Below are positions 18,347-27,134 of a stretch of 58,748 nt of DNA, one piece after another; within the stretch, counting starts at the first letter, position 1, and each line of letters opens with the position of its first letter. Source of the DNA: Nitrosopumilus sp. b1 (lineage in GTDB: Archaea > Thermoproteota > Nitrososphaeria > Nitrososphaerales > Nitrosopumilaceae); contig NZ_MU078717.1 of assembly GCF_014078545.1 (NCBI RefSeq), positions 72,174 through 130,921 on the forward strand. Reading direction: 5' to 3'. Both the position numbers and the translations under genes were made by a program. The notes beneath the pieces are model-generated. The model was not told the DNA's origin. It saw only the letters and a list, made by a program, of their open reading frames with translations, and searched no databases.

Positions 18347-18730
18347 ATGAACAAGGTAGTACACTTTGAGATACCATACGATGACCAAGATAGGGCAACA
18401 AAGTTTTATCGCGAGGTCTTTGGGTGGCAGATAACAAAGTTTCCTGACATGGATTATCATCTTGCAATCACTACTCCTAGTGATGAAAAGACAGGTCCAA
18501 AGGAGCCAGGTGCCATAAATGGTGGAATGCTCAAAAAGGACCCAACAGGTGAACATCCTCTGATAGTAATTGATGTCCCATCCATTGATGATCACATCAA
18601 AAAGATTACAGAGTCTGGCGGAAAGGTGGTGATGCCAAAGATGGAGGTTGGCACTTATGGCCTCTATGCAAGAGTGTCTGACACTGAAGGAAACGTTATC
18701 GGAATCTGGCAGACATTGGGCCCCTGCTAA
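18347..18730 (+). CDS. VOC (glyoxalase/dioxygenase) superfamily protein
   Basis: A 127-aa single VOC module: VHFEIPYDDQDRATKFYREVFGW at the start, a central INGGML strand, and DTEGNVIGIWQ at the end, i.e. the two beta-alpha-beta-beta-beta units of glyoxalase/bleomycin-resistance proteins. The first possible ligand is H6 and the last lies near the GNVIGIWQ strand. The true substrate cannot be deduced. A T-rich run follows the stop. Confidence 0.85.
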   Translation: MNKVVHFEIPYDDQDRATKFYREVFGWQITKFPDMDYHLAITTPSDEKTGPKEPGAINGGMLKKDPTGEHPLIVIDVPSIDDHIKKITESGGKVVMPKMEVGTYGLYARVSDTEGNVIGIWQTLGPC

Positions 18731-18750
18731 TTTTTTTATTTTATTATTTG
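18731..18750 (+). terminator. T-rich termination region after the VOC gene
   Basis: A run of seven T followed by further T-rich sequence directly after the stop codon, the usual form of archaeal intrinsic termination. Confidence 0.4.
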
Positions 18751-18756
18751 ATAATA

Positions 18757-18774
18757 GTAAGCTGTTCAGCTTAC
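18757..18774. promoter_or_regulatory. Perfect palindrome upstream of the mini membrane protein gene
   Basis: GTAAGCTG at 18757-18764 and CAGCTTAC at 18767-18774 form eight-base arms with a two-base centre, about 35 bases before the ATG at 18809. The position fits a binding site just upstream of the core promoter. Confidence 0.4.
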
Positions 18775-18808
18775 GCATTCCTATGTATCGCCCATTGATA
18801 GATACTCC

Positions 18809-18952
18809 ATGGAAACAAACACAAAAGAAAGCACCTGGAACAAAATGGTGCATGCCCCATTCAAGAAGGTCGTAGCCTTTGATCTCATATGTATGGGAAT
18901 TGGCGTCGTCATCGGAATGGGAATTGGCGCATTCTTGATTGCCGGACCTTAA
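18809..18952 (+). CDS. Mini membrane protein (47 aa)
   Basis: ATG 18809 to TAA 18950-18952. The N-terminal 20 residues are polar and basic (KESTWNKMVHAPFKK) and residues 22-46 form one hydrophobic, Gly-rich helix (IGVVIGMGIGAFLIAG). This is the shape of a small accessory subunit of a membrane complex. GxxxG-type spacing suggests helix packing. Overlaps the possible upstream start of the truncated gene that follows. No partner gene is nearby, so the complex cannot be named. Confidence 0.65.
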   Translation: METNTKESTWNKMVHAPFKKVVAFDLICMGIGVVIGMGIGAFLIAGP

Positions 18953-19019
18953 GCCTGTAATCATGAATTTCTTTTTTTACTCAGAAAACTGTAAAAGCAT
19001 CAAAAACGTACAATCTAGA

Positions 19020-19271
19020 ATGCTTTACTCCTTGGCATTTGCAATTATTGGTATTTTTAGCATATCATTTCTTTCTGTATCGTATGCAGAAGAAATTTCT
19101 ATTCAAGAGTGGGACATTCCTACTCCAAACTCCTCACCACACGACGTAGTAGTGTCTCAAGACGGAACAGTATGGTTTACCGAAATTGCAACAAACAAAA
19201 TTGCAGTTCCAATGATTGCTAATTTGTACTGTAACTTCATCTTCTATTCTCCTTGCTCATTCATGCATTGA
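19020..19271 (+). pseudogene. Truncated 5' end of a virginiamycin-B-lyase-like (Vgb, beta-propeller) secreted protein
   Basis: ATG 19020 opens a good signal peptide (LYSLAFAIIGIFSISFLSVSYA) followed by IQEWDIPTPNSSPHDVVVSQ and DGTVWFTEIATNKIA, the first blade of the Vgb/streptogramin-lyase propeller family. After residue 62 or so the similarity stops abruptly and the frame ends at 19271, so about five blades are missing. An earlier ATG at 18963 is possible. The break falls at about 19203-19212, where sequence copied from the start of a neighbouring secreted-protein gene begins on the other strand. Confidence 0.7.
19157..19240 (-). pseudogene. Truncated 5' end of a second secreted-protein gene
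   Basis: On the minus strand ATG 19240 begins MKLQYKLAIIG, nearly the same at DNA level as the first 25-30 bases of the 590-aa gene at 21016 (MKLQYIAIIAG). It starts three bases after that gene's stop, as a third operon member would, but after about 10 codons it runs into antisense Vgb sequence and stops at 19157. It is best read as the remnant left by a deletion or inversion. Confidence 0.55.
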
Positions 19272-21016
19272 TGCATTCGAGTATTCCATGCATTTGCAAT
19301 CTCTTCACTTGGAAATTCCGGAAAAATGTGATCAAGCTCATCACATTCCATGCTCATGAAATCCTCTGCAGTAAAACCATAATCATTCGATTGTGTAGGC
19401 TGGTTCTTTCCATAAGTCTCGCAATGATGACTCTGCAAATGTCTCACAATCCACTCCTCAGCTATTTCGTATCGATGCTGTTTGTCCTCATAGCAGTGAA
19501 ACTCGATGTATTGCAGATTGTATCTATTATCAAAGTAAAGGTTAAGCCTTGCAGAAAATCCCTCATCGCCTCCTGCATGGTATGACACATGATCACTTTT
19601 CACAGTAGGATACACATCTCCATATCGAAGATAAAATGCCTCAATGGCTGGATTCTTCATTATATCTTCAAGTGTAGAGTGGGTAATGCGGCAGACTTGG
19701 ACGCAATATTTTACACAGCCAACATCTGGATATGCAGGATCGTTTCTGCATGGGGATTCGCACTCATTGTATGCACCACCCATCAGGGAGCACTGCAATG
19801 GATCCTCAAGATTGATGCACTCTTTTGATTCTGAGAGCCACTCTCCATTGTATATTCCACACAAGTCCCTTGGAAGATTATCCGTTGCAGGACCGCCAAG
19901 TCGCAATGCTGCCCATCCCCTCTTGAGCAGCTCACCCTCTGTCTCAGGATACACACATGCAATCATCATTCTGTCTAGTCTTGGCACTGCATGATATCCA
20001 TCACGGCACTGTATCTCAGAGAGTGCAGCGCCGTTTTTGATTTGCTTTAGTGGAGGAAGAGGCTCGTGCAGTTTTGTTATGTCTTCGTTTTGTGAATAAT
20101 ACAAATAGACATCAAAATGGGAATGATCTTTTGTCTCATCAACCCACTCATGGAACCTGTTTTGGTTTAGCGAATCTATCATCTCTTGCTTTTTTTGCTC
20201 CATCCATGTTTCCCCCTTGTACTTGTAGAAGAGCTCTGTCTGGTCTGGGCTGCATGGAACTATGCTCTGCAATTCTTCATTAAAGCACGGATGGGAAGAC
20301 TCTGTCAGTATTGGAATTGTAAAGCTGATTTGCTCCACCGAACTTGCATCAATCCTTGCATCCTCTATGGTAACTATCAGCTCATGCTTTCCTGAAAGAA
20401 AGACTGGGCCTTTTATTTTTGGGATATCATACTCTGGCGGAGTGATTCCAGCAGCAATTGATGCAGTTGTGCCATAGTATGTGGTGCACTTCCATAGCTC
20501 ATCCTCTGGGCATCCAGATATTGACTGTATGATAATCTCTAGTGTTCCGTCTGGTACATCGTAAATGTTTCTTGCCAAGAGGTCTCCGTCTTTGCTAATC
20601 TGCAAGCGTAAAATGACATCAGTTGCAGTCTGGTTTGTCAGCTCATCATATACCCTGATGATTAACTCTCCCTCTTCTGGTGCATCTTGCGTATATGCTG
20701 CAGAGACTGCCACTCTGGGTGTTTTTTCTTGGGAAAAGTCACAGACCTGATAGCACTGTGAAGTGCACACCATGTCTGCATTGTCATCGGGTATTCCCCT
20801 GCAACTGCTACACTCTATGTAGGAACCATCAAACTGCTTGCAGTAATTCTGGAATTCCTCTTCATTCTCATAGCTTGGATTCTCGCATTCAAGCTTGGAT
20901 GGAATCCAGTTTCCAAATTTTTCCTCGCATATTTCCTTTGCAGAGTCTGCATAGACATCATGAATCGGCAACAAGAATGCTAGTCCTGCAATGATTGCTA
21001 TGTACTGTAACTTCAT
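19244..21016 (-). CDS. Large secreted Cys-rich protein
   Basis: A 590-aa protein with a signal peptide (residues 1-24, cleaved near VYADS). Two related Cys-rich modules lie at about 29-92 and 385-440; both have a GG/DGSY or GGAYNECESPCR-like core ending in C..(Q)CYQVC or CVKYCVQVC. Between them are beta-rich, adhesin-like stretches. A segment with C.DGYHAV...MMIACVYPE.EGELLKRGW (about 335-370) is a pattern I associate with secreted proteins of this lineage. No membrane anchor is seen. The ATG overlaps the stop of the preceding operon gene by four bases. Confidence 0.75.
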   Translation of the reverse strand: MKLQYIAIIAGLAFLLPIHDVYADSAKEICEEKFGNWIPSKLECENPSYENEEEFQNYCKQFDGSYIECSSCRGIPDDNADMVCTSQCYQVCDFSQEKTPRVAVSAAYTQDAPEEGELIIRVYDELTNQTATDVILRLQISKDGDLLARNIYDVPDGTLEIIIQSISGCPEDELWKCTTYYGTTASIAAGITPPEYDIPKIKGPVFLSGKHELIVTIEDARIDASSVEQISFTIPILTESSHPCFNEELQSIVPCSPDQTELFYKYKGETWMEQKKQEMIDSLNQNRFHEWVDETKDHSHFDVYLYYSQNEDITKLHEPLPPLKQIKNGAALSEIQCRDGYHAVPRLDRMMIACVYPETEGELLKRGWAALRLGGPATDNLPRDLCGIYNGEWLSESKECINLEDPLQCSLMGGAYNECESPCRNDPAYPDVGCVKYCVQVCRITHSTLEDIMKNPAIEAFYLRYGDVYPTVKSDHVSYHAGGDEGFSARLNLYFDNRYNLQYIEFHCYEDKQHRYEIAEEWIVRHLQSHHCETYGKNQPTQSNDYGFTAEDFMSMECDELDHIFPEFPSEEIANAWNTRMHQCMNEQGE

Positions 21017-21639
21017 TTTTTCCTCCTAGCTAGAATAATTACAAACAATCCGACAATTACTATGGAGCCTGCTAGCGTCCACCATCCAAGCGAGTCACCT
21101 AATGTCTCTCCTTTGGAAAGTGATTCGCGCTGCTCTGAATCCGTTGGAATCTTTTGGATTGAATCATCTATTGCATCATTAACCACGCAAATGCCCCTCA
21201 CAAATTCAGAATTCTCTGGACACAAGCTGTCCTCAATGACCCTTGATACGCCAGATAGGATTTCAAACTGTAAACCCGTGTTTGTATCATTGTTTTTGAT
21301 AAGATAAAACAAGACTCGCTGATCTGCCTCATAGGGATATGTATGGACAGACATTGCGTTTGATTCACGAGTAAAAAATCCCGCTACCGTAATTGTGTCG
21401 CTGCCTGAATTTTTCAAATATTCTTCCACATGAATCTCATAAATCGCTACTCCAGCAGTCTCTGAGAAAAAATTCTCCGCCCTCGTAATCACTGGCTCTG
21501 TTATGATGTCTGCAGTAAGGATTGTTCCGACCAGTACTGTGTCCGAATTATCAAAGGTATACTGTGGATCCTGATAAGGCACTGCAGATGCAGCACCTGT
21601 GATGCCTGCAAGGAATAGTAAAATCAGAAAATACTTCAT
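21013..21639 (-). CDS. Membrane-anchored extracellular protein (NTR-like beta domain)
   Basis: A 208-aa protein with a signal peptide (residues 1-19), an extracellular beta-rich domain, and a C-terminal membrane span followed by ARRKK. The domain contains SDTVLVGTILTADII and VAIYEIHVEEYLKNSGSDTITV, the same order of strands as the NTR/TIMP-like domain of the gene before it, but without the CSC cysteine motif. Middle gene of a three-gene minus-strand operon. Function unknown. Confidence 0.7.
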   Translation of the reverse strand: MKYFLILLFLAGITGAASAVPYQDPQYTFDNSDTVLVGTILTADIITEPVITRAENFFSETAGVAIYEIHVEEYLKNSGSDTITVAGFFTRESNAMSVHTYPYEADQRVLFYLIKNNDTNTGLQFEILSGVSRVIEDSLCPENSEFVRGICVVNDAIDDSIQKIPTDSEQRESLSKGETLGDSLGWWTLAGSIVIVGLFVIILARRKK

Positions 21640-21676
21640 CCACTAAAGCTCCAAAGTAGGAGCCTCATAAGTTATT

Positions 21677-23287
21677 CTAAGCTCTTGTCCCTAAAGGTCC
21701 GAGTTTTCTGGCAAGAATCACTATTGGCAGAATAGCTGCACCCAAAAGCAGCAGCGCCATTTGCCCAAATTCCGGTATTGCACTTGTTCCAATAATCTGA
21801 ACTGTAGTGATATCTGAATTGCCCTTGATGTTTACTATGGCCACATCCTTTCTTTTCTCGACAGAGCTATTCTCCCCTAGGTCACCATTGAACACAACTG
21901 AGAGATCACCATCAAGCAGCCTGTGGGGAAATTCAATCTGGAAGCTTTTCTTTGCATCTGTAGTATCTACCTGAACTGTCATTGTCTTTTTTTGCTGGTC
22001 AAACTCCATTGATAATGGAACAGAGCAGTTGCCCTCGACTGTTACCGGAATGTCCTCACCATTCCATGTATAATGATACGTCTCTGTGTTTGTCATACGG
22101 TATCCAATCCTTTGCGTATCCTCAAAGCCATCATATTGTGCGCTAAACACCACATCATACTCACAGTATGTCCTGTCACTCAGGTCAAGCTCATGCGTTA
22201 CAAAGCCGTTCTCATCTGATGTCTTTTGCACTGCTTGTAGTAGATTTTCATTGTTTTCCTCATCTATTCCATAAACCAAAATTGACATTGTGTGATTTGC
22301 CAAGACAGACGAATAGTAATGTCCCTTGATTAGCTGTATCTGAAATTCTCGCGGCTCGTCTTTGTGGAAGAATCGATATTCCCCTCGCAGTTTATCCATT
22401 GAAGCTGGAAGAAACAGCGTATTCATGGAGCCGGGCTTTTCTCTTATCTCAAACTCTACTTGCTTTATTCCAGAAAATTCCAGTGGTCCCCCGTGCAGCC
22501 CGTGCACTGATAGCTGTAAGGTGTATGTTCCCGGAGCTATCTCCCTTGGCGGGGTCAGCTCACCAACAAATCTTTCTTTTTGCTTGTCATAGTTTCCAAC
22601 TGGTGAAAAGTTTGACTCACCCCACGGTGCGATATAATCTACTCTGCCAGTAACAAACATCTCAACTGGATTTCCGTCTTTATCTGTAATTTCAACTTCA
22701 TAGAATCCTAATTCATCAGGATAAATGATATCTTGCAGAAATTTCACATCTTTTACAATAAACTCTGGTTCCTGTGTAACATCATTAAGATATGCAACCT
22801 GTGGGTCTGCAAAATCCAACAGAGTAGTAGAGCTGCAACTGGAAACAGTAGGTGTTTGATCCCATGGGCCATGACCAACTACTAGATAGCTCTGGTTTGC
22901 CTCGAAATTAACACCGCAGGATGCACTGCTTTGTGAAGTCATGATGTTTATTGTACCAGTTCCAAAGGGGATTCCCTTCCAAGAATCTATGATGTCTAGT
23001 GTGACAAGATAGGATCTCTCCTGCGTTATGATATCCGATACTGTTCCTGAAAAGATTACATTTCCTTTTTCTTTGTAGTCATCATGAATCTTCCATTCAG
23101 CTGCACAGCTGCATGCAAATGCATGTGGAATGATATCAGTACATGTTCTGTCTCCGTCTGACATTCCTGGAAACAACCCTTCCTCGATACACTTGCCAAT
23201 ATAACTCCAGTCAACTAATGATAGCATCATTGATGAGGAAAATCCCACTGCAACTAGCATGATGAAAATTTTGATGCTCTTATTCAA
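21677..23287 (-). CDS. Secreted NTR/TIMP-like protein with PEFG C-terminal sorting tail
   Basis: A 536-aa protein: N-terminal signal or anchor (residues 5-25), then ACSCAAEW and a domain (about 57-150) with VIFSGTVSDI, DSWKG and SASCGVNF, the pattern of TIMP/NTR-like modules. Several Ig-like stretches follow (for example EITDKDGNPVEMFV, IAPGTYTLQLSVHG). The end reads IPEFGQ, a hydrophobic span and a basic tail, matching the archaeal PEFG-CTERM signal that archaeosortase-type enzymes process to attach proteins to the surface. First gene of the operon. The archaeosortase itself is not in the window. Confidence 0.8.
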   Translation of the reverse strand: MNKSIKIFIMLVAVGFSSSMMLSLVDWSYIGKCIEEGLFPGMSDGDRTCTDIIPHAFACSCAAEWKIHDDYKEKGNVIFSGTVSDIITQERSYLVTLDIIDSWKGIPFGTGTINIMTSQSSASCGVNFEANQSYLVVGHGPWDQTPTVSSCSSTTLLDFADPQVAYLNDVTQEPEFIVKDVKFLQDIIYPDELGFYEVEITDKDGNPVEMFVTGRVDYIAPWGESNFSPVGNYDKQKERFVGELTPPREIAPGTYTLQLSVHGLHGGPLEFSGIKQVEFEIREKPGSMNTLFLPASMDKLRGEYRFFHKDEPREFQIQLIKGHYYSSVLANHTMSILVYGIDEENNENLLQAVQKTSDENGFVTHELDLSDRTYCEYDVVFSAQYDGFEDTQRIGYRMTNTETYHYTWNGEDIPVTVEGNCSVPLSMEFDQQKKTMTVQVDTTDAKKSFQIEFPHRLLDGDLSVVFNGDLGENSSVEKRKDVAIVNIKGNSDITTVQIIGTSAIPEFGQMALLLLGAAILPIVILARKLGPLGTRA

Positions 23288-23364
23288 TGGATGATGACTT
23301 GATTCAGATATTCATAAGTTATTCTGCTCTTTTATCGCGGTACTAGCCAGAGATTTGTGTTCAT

Positions 23365-23376
23365 GGTGTATACACC
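23365..23376. repeat. 12-bp perfect palindrome
   Basis: GGTGTATACACC in the 178-bp gap between the surface-protein operon start (23287) and the gene at 23466. Possible regulator site upstream of the minus-strand operon. Confidence 0.4.
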
Positions 23377-23394
23377 ACCAGATATATCCTCATA

Positions 23395-23415
23395 CTAGTA
23401 TACTTGGCATACTAG
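23395..23415. repeat. Inverted repeat, seven-base arms
   Basis: CTAGTAT (23395-23401) and ATACTAG (23409-23415) flank a seven-base spacer, 18 bases from the previous palindrome. Together they make this short gap unusually symmetrical. Confidence 0.4.
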
Positions 23416-23465
23416 GACTATTGACCAAAGTTTTCATTTTGGGTGGGTGTTTTCGCACGCCTCAA

Positions 23466-23753
23466 TTACTTGTTTAGAATTGTGATAAATCTATCAAATA
23501 ACTCCATTTTCGGCACAAGACTCAGCTCACTGTTTACTGCATGAACCAGTCTTTGGTATTTGTCTCCCAATACCTGCTTTAGTATTGCATTTACTGCCTC
23601 TGGATTATCAAGTGAGTCATCAAATGTAAGGCTGTTCTCTTTTAGTGTGTGTTCTATCTTTGATAGGGATTTGATATCGATATCAAGAATTGACTTTTCA
23701 AGCAGAGAGGATACGACATCCTTGTACACCTGCATGTCTCTTGCCCACGCCAA
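23466..23753 (-). CDS. Small conserved helical protein, family A (paralogue of 1166-1453)
   Basis: A 95-aa helical protein starting at TTG 23753 (alternative ATG 23735). It shares the L...TF.D.LDNPE....I...LG pattern and equal length with the protein at 1166-1453. No metal site, signal or membrane span. Function unknown; the pair points to a lineage-specific expanded family. Confidence 0.65.
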   Translation of the reverse strand: MAWARDMQVYKDVVSSLLEKSILDIDIKSLSKIEHTLKENSLTFDDSLDNPEAVNAILKQVLGDKYQRLVHAVNSELSLVPKMELFDRFITILNK

Positions 23754-23880
23754 TATGATACATTGGTAAAATCACCTATTATTACTGGGGGAAATTTTTT
23801 GGGATCATCAGTACCAATGTGGAAAAAACAATGCATAGATCCTAACTCGAGAATTTGAAGAATTTTTGAGCAGTTGCGTC

Positions 23881-23902
23881 ACATATGAGGGATTTCATAT
23901 GT
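23881..23902. promoter_or_regulatory. Inverted repeat upstream of the first leuC promoter
   Basis: ACATATGA (23881-23888) and TCATATGT (23895-23902) with a six-base spacer, about 25 bases upstream of the TATA-like box. A plausible dimeric regulator site for the isomerase genes. Confidence 0.4.
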
Positions 23903-23926
23903 TACACTCTAATAGATTCTGAAAAG

Positions 23927-23934
23927 CTTTTAAT
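23927..23934 (+). promoter_or_regulatory. TATA-like box of the isomerase gene cluster
   Basis: CTTTTAAT centred about 28 bases before the GTG at 23958, which makes that codon a better start than the in-frame TTG at 23952. Confidence 0.45.
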
Positions 23935-23957
23935 CTGTAGATTAAGCTTTTTTGAAC

Positions 23958-25229
23958 GTGAATATCACTGAAAAAATTCTAGCTAGGGCATCTGGAAAGG
24001 ACAGATTAGCGCCAGACGATGTAGTCTTTGCTAATGTGGATAAAGTAATGGTACATGACGTATCTGGTCCGGGAGTGATCAAGGTATTTGATAAATTAAA
24101 GAAACAAGGAATTAATGTAGACAAGCTATGGAATCCAAAAAATGTCTGGGTTGCAGAGGATCATTTTGTGCCTTCGGCTGAAAAGGTCTCTGCAGAAAAT
24201 ATTGTAAAATTATCAAACTTTACAAAAAATTATGGAATTGAACGCCATTTCAAATACGGTATGGGTCAGTATGGAATTTGCCACACCTTGTCCCATGAAG
24301 AAGCAATGGTTTTACCCGGCGAGGTATATGTTGGAGGCGACTCTCATACAAACACCACGGGAGCACTAGGTGCATTTGCATGTGGCCTTGGACACACTGA
24401 TGTAGCTTATGTCCTGTTACATGGAAAAATCTGGTTTAAGGTTCCAGAGACTGTTTACTTTAAGCTAAACGGAAAGCTACCTGATTATGTGATGGCAAAA
24501 GATCTAATTCTCAAAATAATTGGCGATATAGGAACAGATGGTGGAGCATATCGCACCATGCAGTTTGGCGGTACTGGAATATCTGAGATGTCAGTCGAAG
24601 AGAGACTGACTCTAACTAACATGACAACCGAAGGTGGCGCTAAAAACGGAATTATCGAACCAGATCAAAAAATCTATGATTATCTAGCACAACGTGGTGC
24701 AACAAATTACTCGCCCGTAATGGGTGATGATGATGCAGAGTATGCAGAGACATACGAGTATGAGGGCTCTGAGATGGAGCCAATTGTTGCAAAACCCTTC
24801 TCACCAGAAAACATCTGTGTTGTAAGGGAAGCACCTTCTGTTGATCTTGACAAAGCATACATCGGCTCATGTACTGGTGCAAAGATGGAGGATTTGGAGG
24901 CTGCTGCAAAAATCCTCAAAGGAAGAACAGTAAAGATCAGGACAGAGGTTCTACCAGCTGCAATATCGATTTACAAACGCGCAATGGAAAAAGGTCTTAT
25001 CAAAATATTTCTTGATGCAGGCGCAACTGTTGGACCCCCAACATGTGGAGCATGCTGTGGTGCACATATGGGAGTATTAGCAAAAGATGAAATCTGCATT
25101 AGCACTACAAATCGAAACTTTCCTGGAAGAATGGGGCATGTGGATTCACAAACGTATCTGTCATCTCCTATGGTTGCAGCAGCATCTGCAGTTACTGGAA
25201 AGATTACTGACCCGAGGGATTTGAAATGA
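23958..25229 (+). CDS. leuC: Archaeal-type 3-isopropylmalate dehydratase/homoaconitase large subunit
   Basis: 4Fe-4S isomerase of the aconitase family. Cluster cysteines lie in IGSCTGAK and in GPPTCGACCGAHMG; the active-site segments YVGGDSHTNTTGALGAFACG and STTNRNFPGRMGH are present. At about 423 aa it is the short archaeal form, not the 466-aa bacterial form. It overlaps its small subunit gene by four bases. Leucine isomerase, homoaconitase or a citramalate-type isomerase are all possible; sequence alone does not settle this. Confidence 0.88.
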   Translation: MNITEKILARASGKDRLAPDDVVFANVDKVMVHDVSGPGVIKVFDKLKKQGINVDKLWNPKNVWVAEDHFVPSAEKVSAENIVKLSNFTKNYGIERHFKYGMGQYGICHTLSHEEAMVLPGEVYVGGDSHTNTTGALGAFACGLGHTDVAYVLLHGKIWFKVPETVYFKLNGKLPDYVMAKDLILKIIGDIGTDGGAYRTMQFGGTGISEMSVEERLTLTNMTTEGGAKNGIIEPDQKIYDYLAQRGATNYSPVMGDDDAEYAETYEYEGSEMEPIVAKPFSPENICVVREAPSVDLDKAYIGSCTGAKMEDLEAAAKILKGRTVKIRTEVLPAAISIYKRAMEKGLIKIFLDAGATVGPPTCGACCGAHMGVLAKDEICISTTNRNFPGRMGHVDSQTYLSSPMVAAASAVTGKITDPRDLK

Positions 25230-25708
25230 AAGGCAACGCAATAAAATATGAACGTGACAACATAGATACCGACGTAATAATTCCTGGTACTTATCTTAAG
25301 ATTCATGATTATGCAGAGCTAGCAACACACGCAATGGAGGGAATAGATCCTGATTTTCACTCAAAGGTTAAGGATGGTGATTTCATTGTTGCCGGAAAGA
25401 ACTTTGGTTGTGGTTCCAGTAGAGAACACGCCCCAATAGCATTATCTCACTCTGGAATAAAGGCAGTCTTGGCTCCAACCTTTGCCAGAATTTTTTATAG
25501 GAATGCAGTTGATGGCGCATTTTTACTACCAATTGAAATTTCTGAGGAAACCTACAAGGATATCTCAGACGGGGATGAGCTTGAAATTAACACTGCAAAA
25601 AATGAGATTAAAAATATCACAAAAAACAAAGTGTATCAAATGAAACCTTTCTCAGAACTAATTGGGAAAATAATTGAGGCAGGTGGCCTCTTCAAGTATA
25701 CTCCATAA
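25226..25708 (+). CDS. leuD: Archaeal-type isomerase small subunit (LeuD-like)
   Basis: Swivelling-domain subunit (160 aa) paired with the large subunit before it. The [14 protein letters not shown] motif is the substrate-binding loop, and [14 protein letters not shown] starts the domain. The specificity loop reads YLKI; in methanogen paralogues this loop differs between homoaconitase (YLRT) and isopropylmalate isomerase (YLVY), so neither assignment is clear. It ends ten bases before the next large-subunit gene. Confidence 0.88.
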   Translation: MKGNAIKYERDNIDTDVIIPGTYLKIHDYAELATHAMEGIDPDFHSKVKDGDFIVAGKNFGCGSSREHAPIALSHSGIKAVLAPTFARIFYRNAVDGAFLLPIEISEETYKDISDGDELEINTAKNEIKNITKNKVYQMKPFSELIGKIIEAGGLFKYTP

Positions 25709-25718
25709 TCTGAATATC

Positions 25719-27134
25719 ATGGCACAGACATTATTTGAAAAAATCTGGGATTCTCACATTGTTGTGAAAAAAGATTCTGGTCCAACTCTGATTTACATAG
25801 ACAGACACATGATTCATGAGGTGACATCGCCTCAAGCCTTTGATGGTTTACGAATGAATAATCGAAAGGTTCGAAGACCTGATCTTACCATAGCTACAAT
25901 GGATCATAATGTTCCAACAAACAACCGCTCTCTTCCAATAGTTGATCAGACATCATCAATTCAGATCAAAACTTTGGAAAAAAACTGCAAAGACTTTGGA
26001 ATTCATCTCTTTGATATTAACAGTCCAGAACAAGGGATTGTACATGTAATTGGCCCTCAGTTGGGAATCACACTGCCTGGTACTACAATTGTTTGTGGCG
26101 ATAGTCATACATCCACACAGGGTGCATTTGGAGCACTAGCATTTGGTATAGGCACCAGCGAAGTAGAACATGTTTTTGCCTCTCAAACTTTATGGCTAGA
26201 AAAACCAAAACCATTTGAGATCACAGTAAGGGGAAAAAGAAAAAACCCATTTGCTGTAACTGCAAAAGACATCATTCTTTCAATCATTAAAAACATTGGA
26301 ACTGGTGGTGGCACTGGAACTGTGATAGAGTATCGGGGAGAAGGGATCGAAGACTTGTCAATGGAGCAAAGAATGACTGTTTGTAATATGTCAATTGAGG
26401 CAGGTGCCCGTGCGGGATTAATTGCACCAGATGAGAAGACATTTGATTATTTGAGGGGAAGAAAATACACTCCAAAAAATTATGAAGAGTTAGTTGATGA
26501 TTGGAGAGAAAACCTCAAGACTGATACTAATGCAAAATTTGCAAAAAGTTTCACACTAAACATTGATGATATTGCTCCTCAAGTAAGCTGGGGAACAAAC
26601 CCGGGAATGACGTGTGATGTAACTGAGAATGTTCCAGATCCAGAAGAGTTTGCAAAAGGAGATTCCAATCAAGAAAGGGGTGCGCAAAAAGCACTAGAAT
26701 ACATGGATTTGGAAGCTGGAACTCCAATAACTGATATCAAAATTGATAGGGTCTTTATCGGTTCATGTACAAATGCCCGACTAGAGGATCTGATTGAGGC
26801 ATCAAAAGTAGTAAAGGGACAAAAGGTCTCACCAAATGTAAGGGCAATGGTTGTCCCAGGTTCCCAAATGGTAAAAATCCAAGCAGAGAAGATGGGATTA
26901 GATAAGATCTTCATTGATGCAAATTTTGAATGGCGAGAGTCAGGATGTAGCATGTGTCTTGGAATGAATCCTGATATTTTATCACCGGGTGAAAGATGCG
27001 CTAGTACTTCTAATCGAAACTTTGAAGGCAGACAAGGTGTTGGCGGAAGAACCCATCTTGTTAGTCCTGTAATGGCCGCAGCTGCAGCAATTTCTGGCCA
27101 TTTTGTAGATGTTAGGAAACTAGATCTGAAATGA
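25719..27134 (+). CDS. leuC: Bacterial-type 3-isopropylmalate dehydratase large subunit
   Basis: A second LeuC of 471 aa in the bacterial style. The N terminus [15 protein letters not shown] and [11 protein letters not shown] match that form; cluster cysteines are in [12 protein letters not shown] and [13 protein letters not shown], and [17 protein letters not shown] is the C-terminal signature. I chose ATG 25719; an earlier in-frame start at 25674 would overlap the preceding gene and adds 15 unlike residues. It probably serves leucine biosynthesis. Confidence 0.93.
   Translation: MAQTLFEKIWDSHIVVKKDSGPTLIYIDRHMIHEVTSPQAFDGLRMNNRKVRRPDLTIATMDHNVPTNNRSLPIVDQTSSIQIKTLEKNCKDFGIHLFDINSPEQGIVHVIGPQLGITLPGTTIVCGDSHTSTQGAFGALAFGIGTSEVEHVFASQTLWLEKPKPFEITVRGKRKNPFAVTAKDIILSIIKNIGTGGGTGTVIEYRGEGIEDLSMEQRMTVCNMSIEAGARAGLIAPDEKTFDYLRGRKYTPKNYEELVDDWRENLKTDTNAKFAKSFTLNIDDIAPQVSWGTNPGMTCDVTENVPDPEEFAKGDSNQERGAQKALEYMDLEAGTPITDIKIDRVFIGSCTNARLEDLIEASKVVKGQKVSPNVRAMVVPGSQMVKIQAEKMGLDKIFIDANFEWRESGCSMCLGMNPDILSPGERCASTSNRNFEGRQGVGGRTHLVSPVMAAAAAISGHFVDVRKLDLK

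Noticed and set aside
18329-21000. Many long frames on the strand opposite to the VOC gene and the 590-aa gene
   Set aside because: They lie wholly inside well-supported genes on the other strand, have biased composition and no domain, so they are antisense shadows.
23761-23819. CATTGGTA ... TACCAATG inverted repeat
   Set aside because: Eight-base arms are 43 bases apart with no further pairing between them; it gives no clear hairpin or dimer-site geometry.
25674-25718. Upstream start for the bacterial-type LeuC
   Set aside because: It overlaps the previous gene and adds 15 residues with no similarity to LeuC; ATG 25719 fits the family N terminus.
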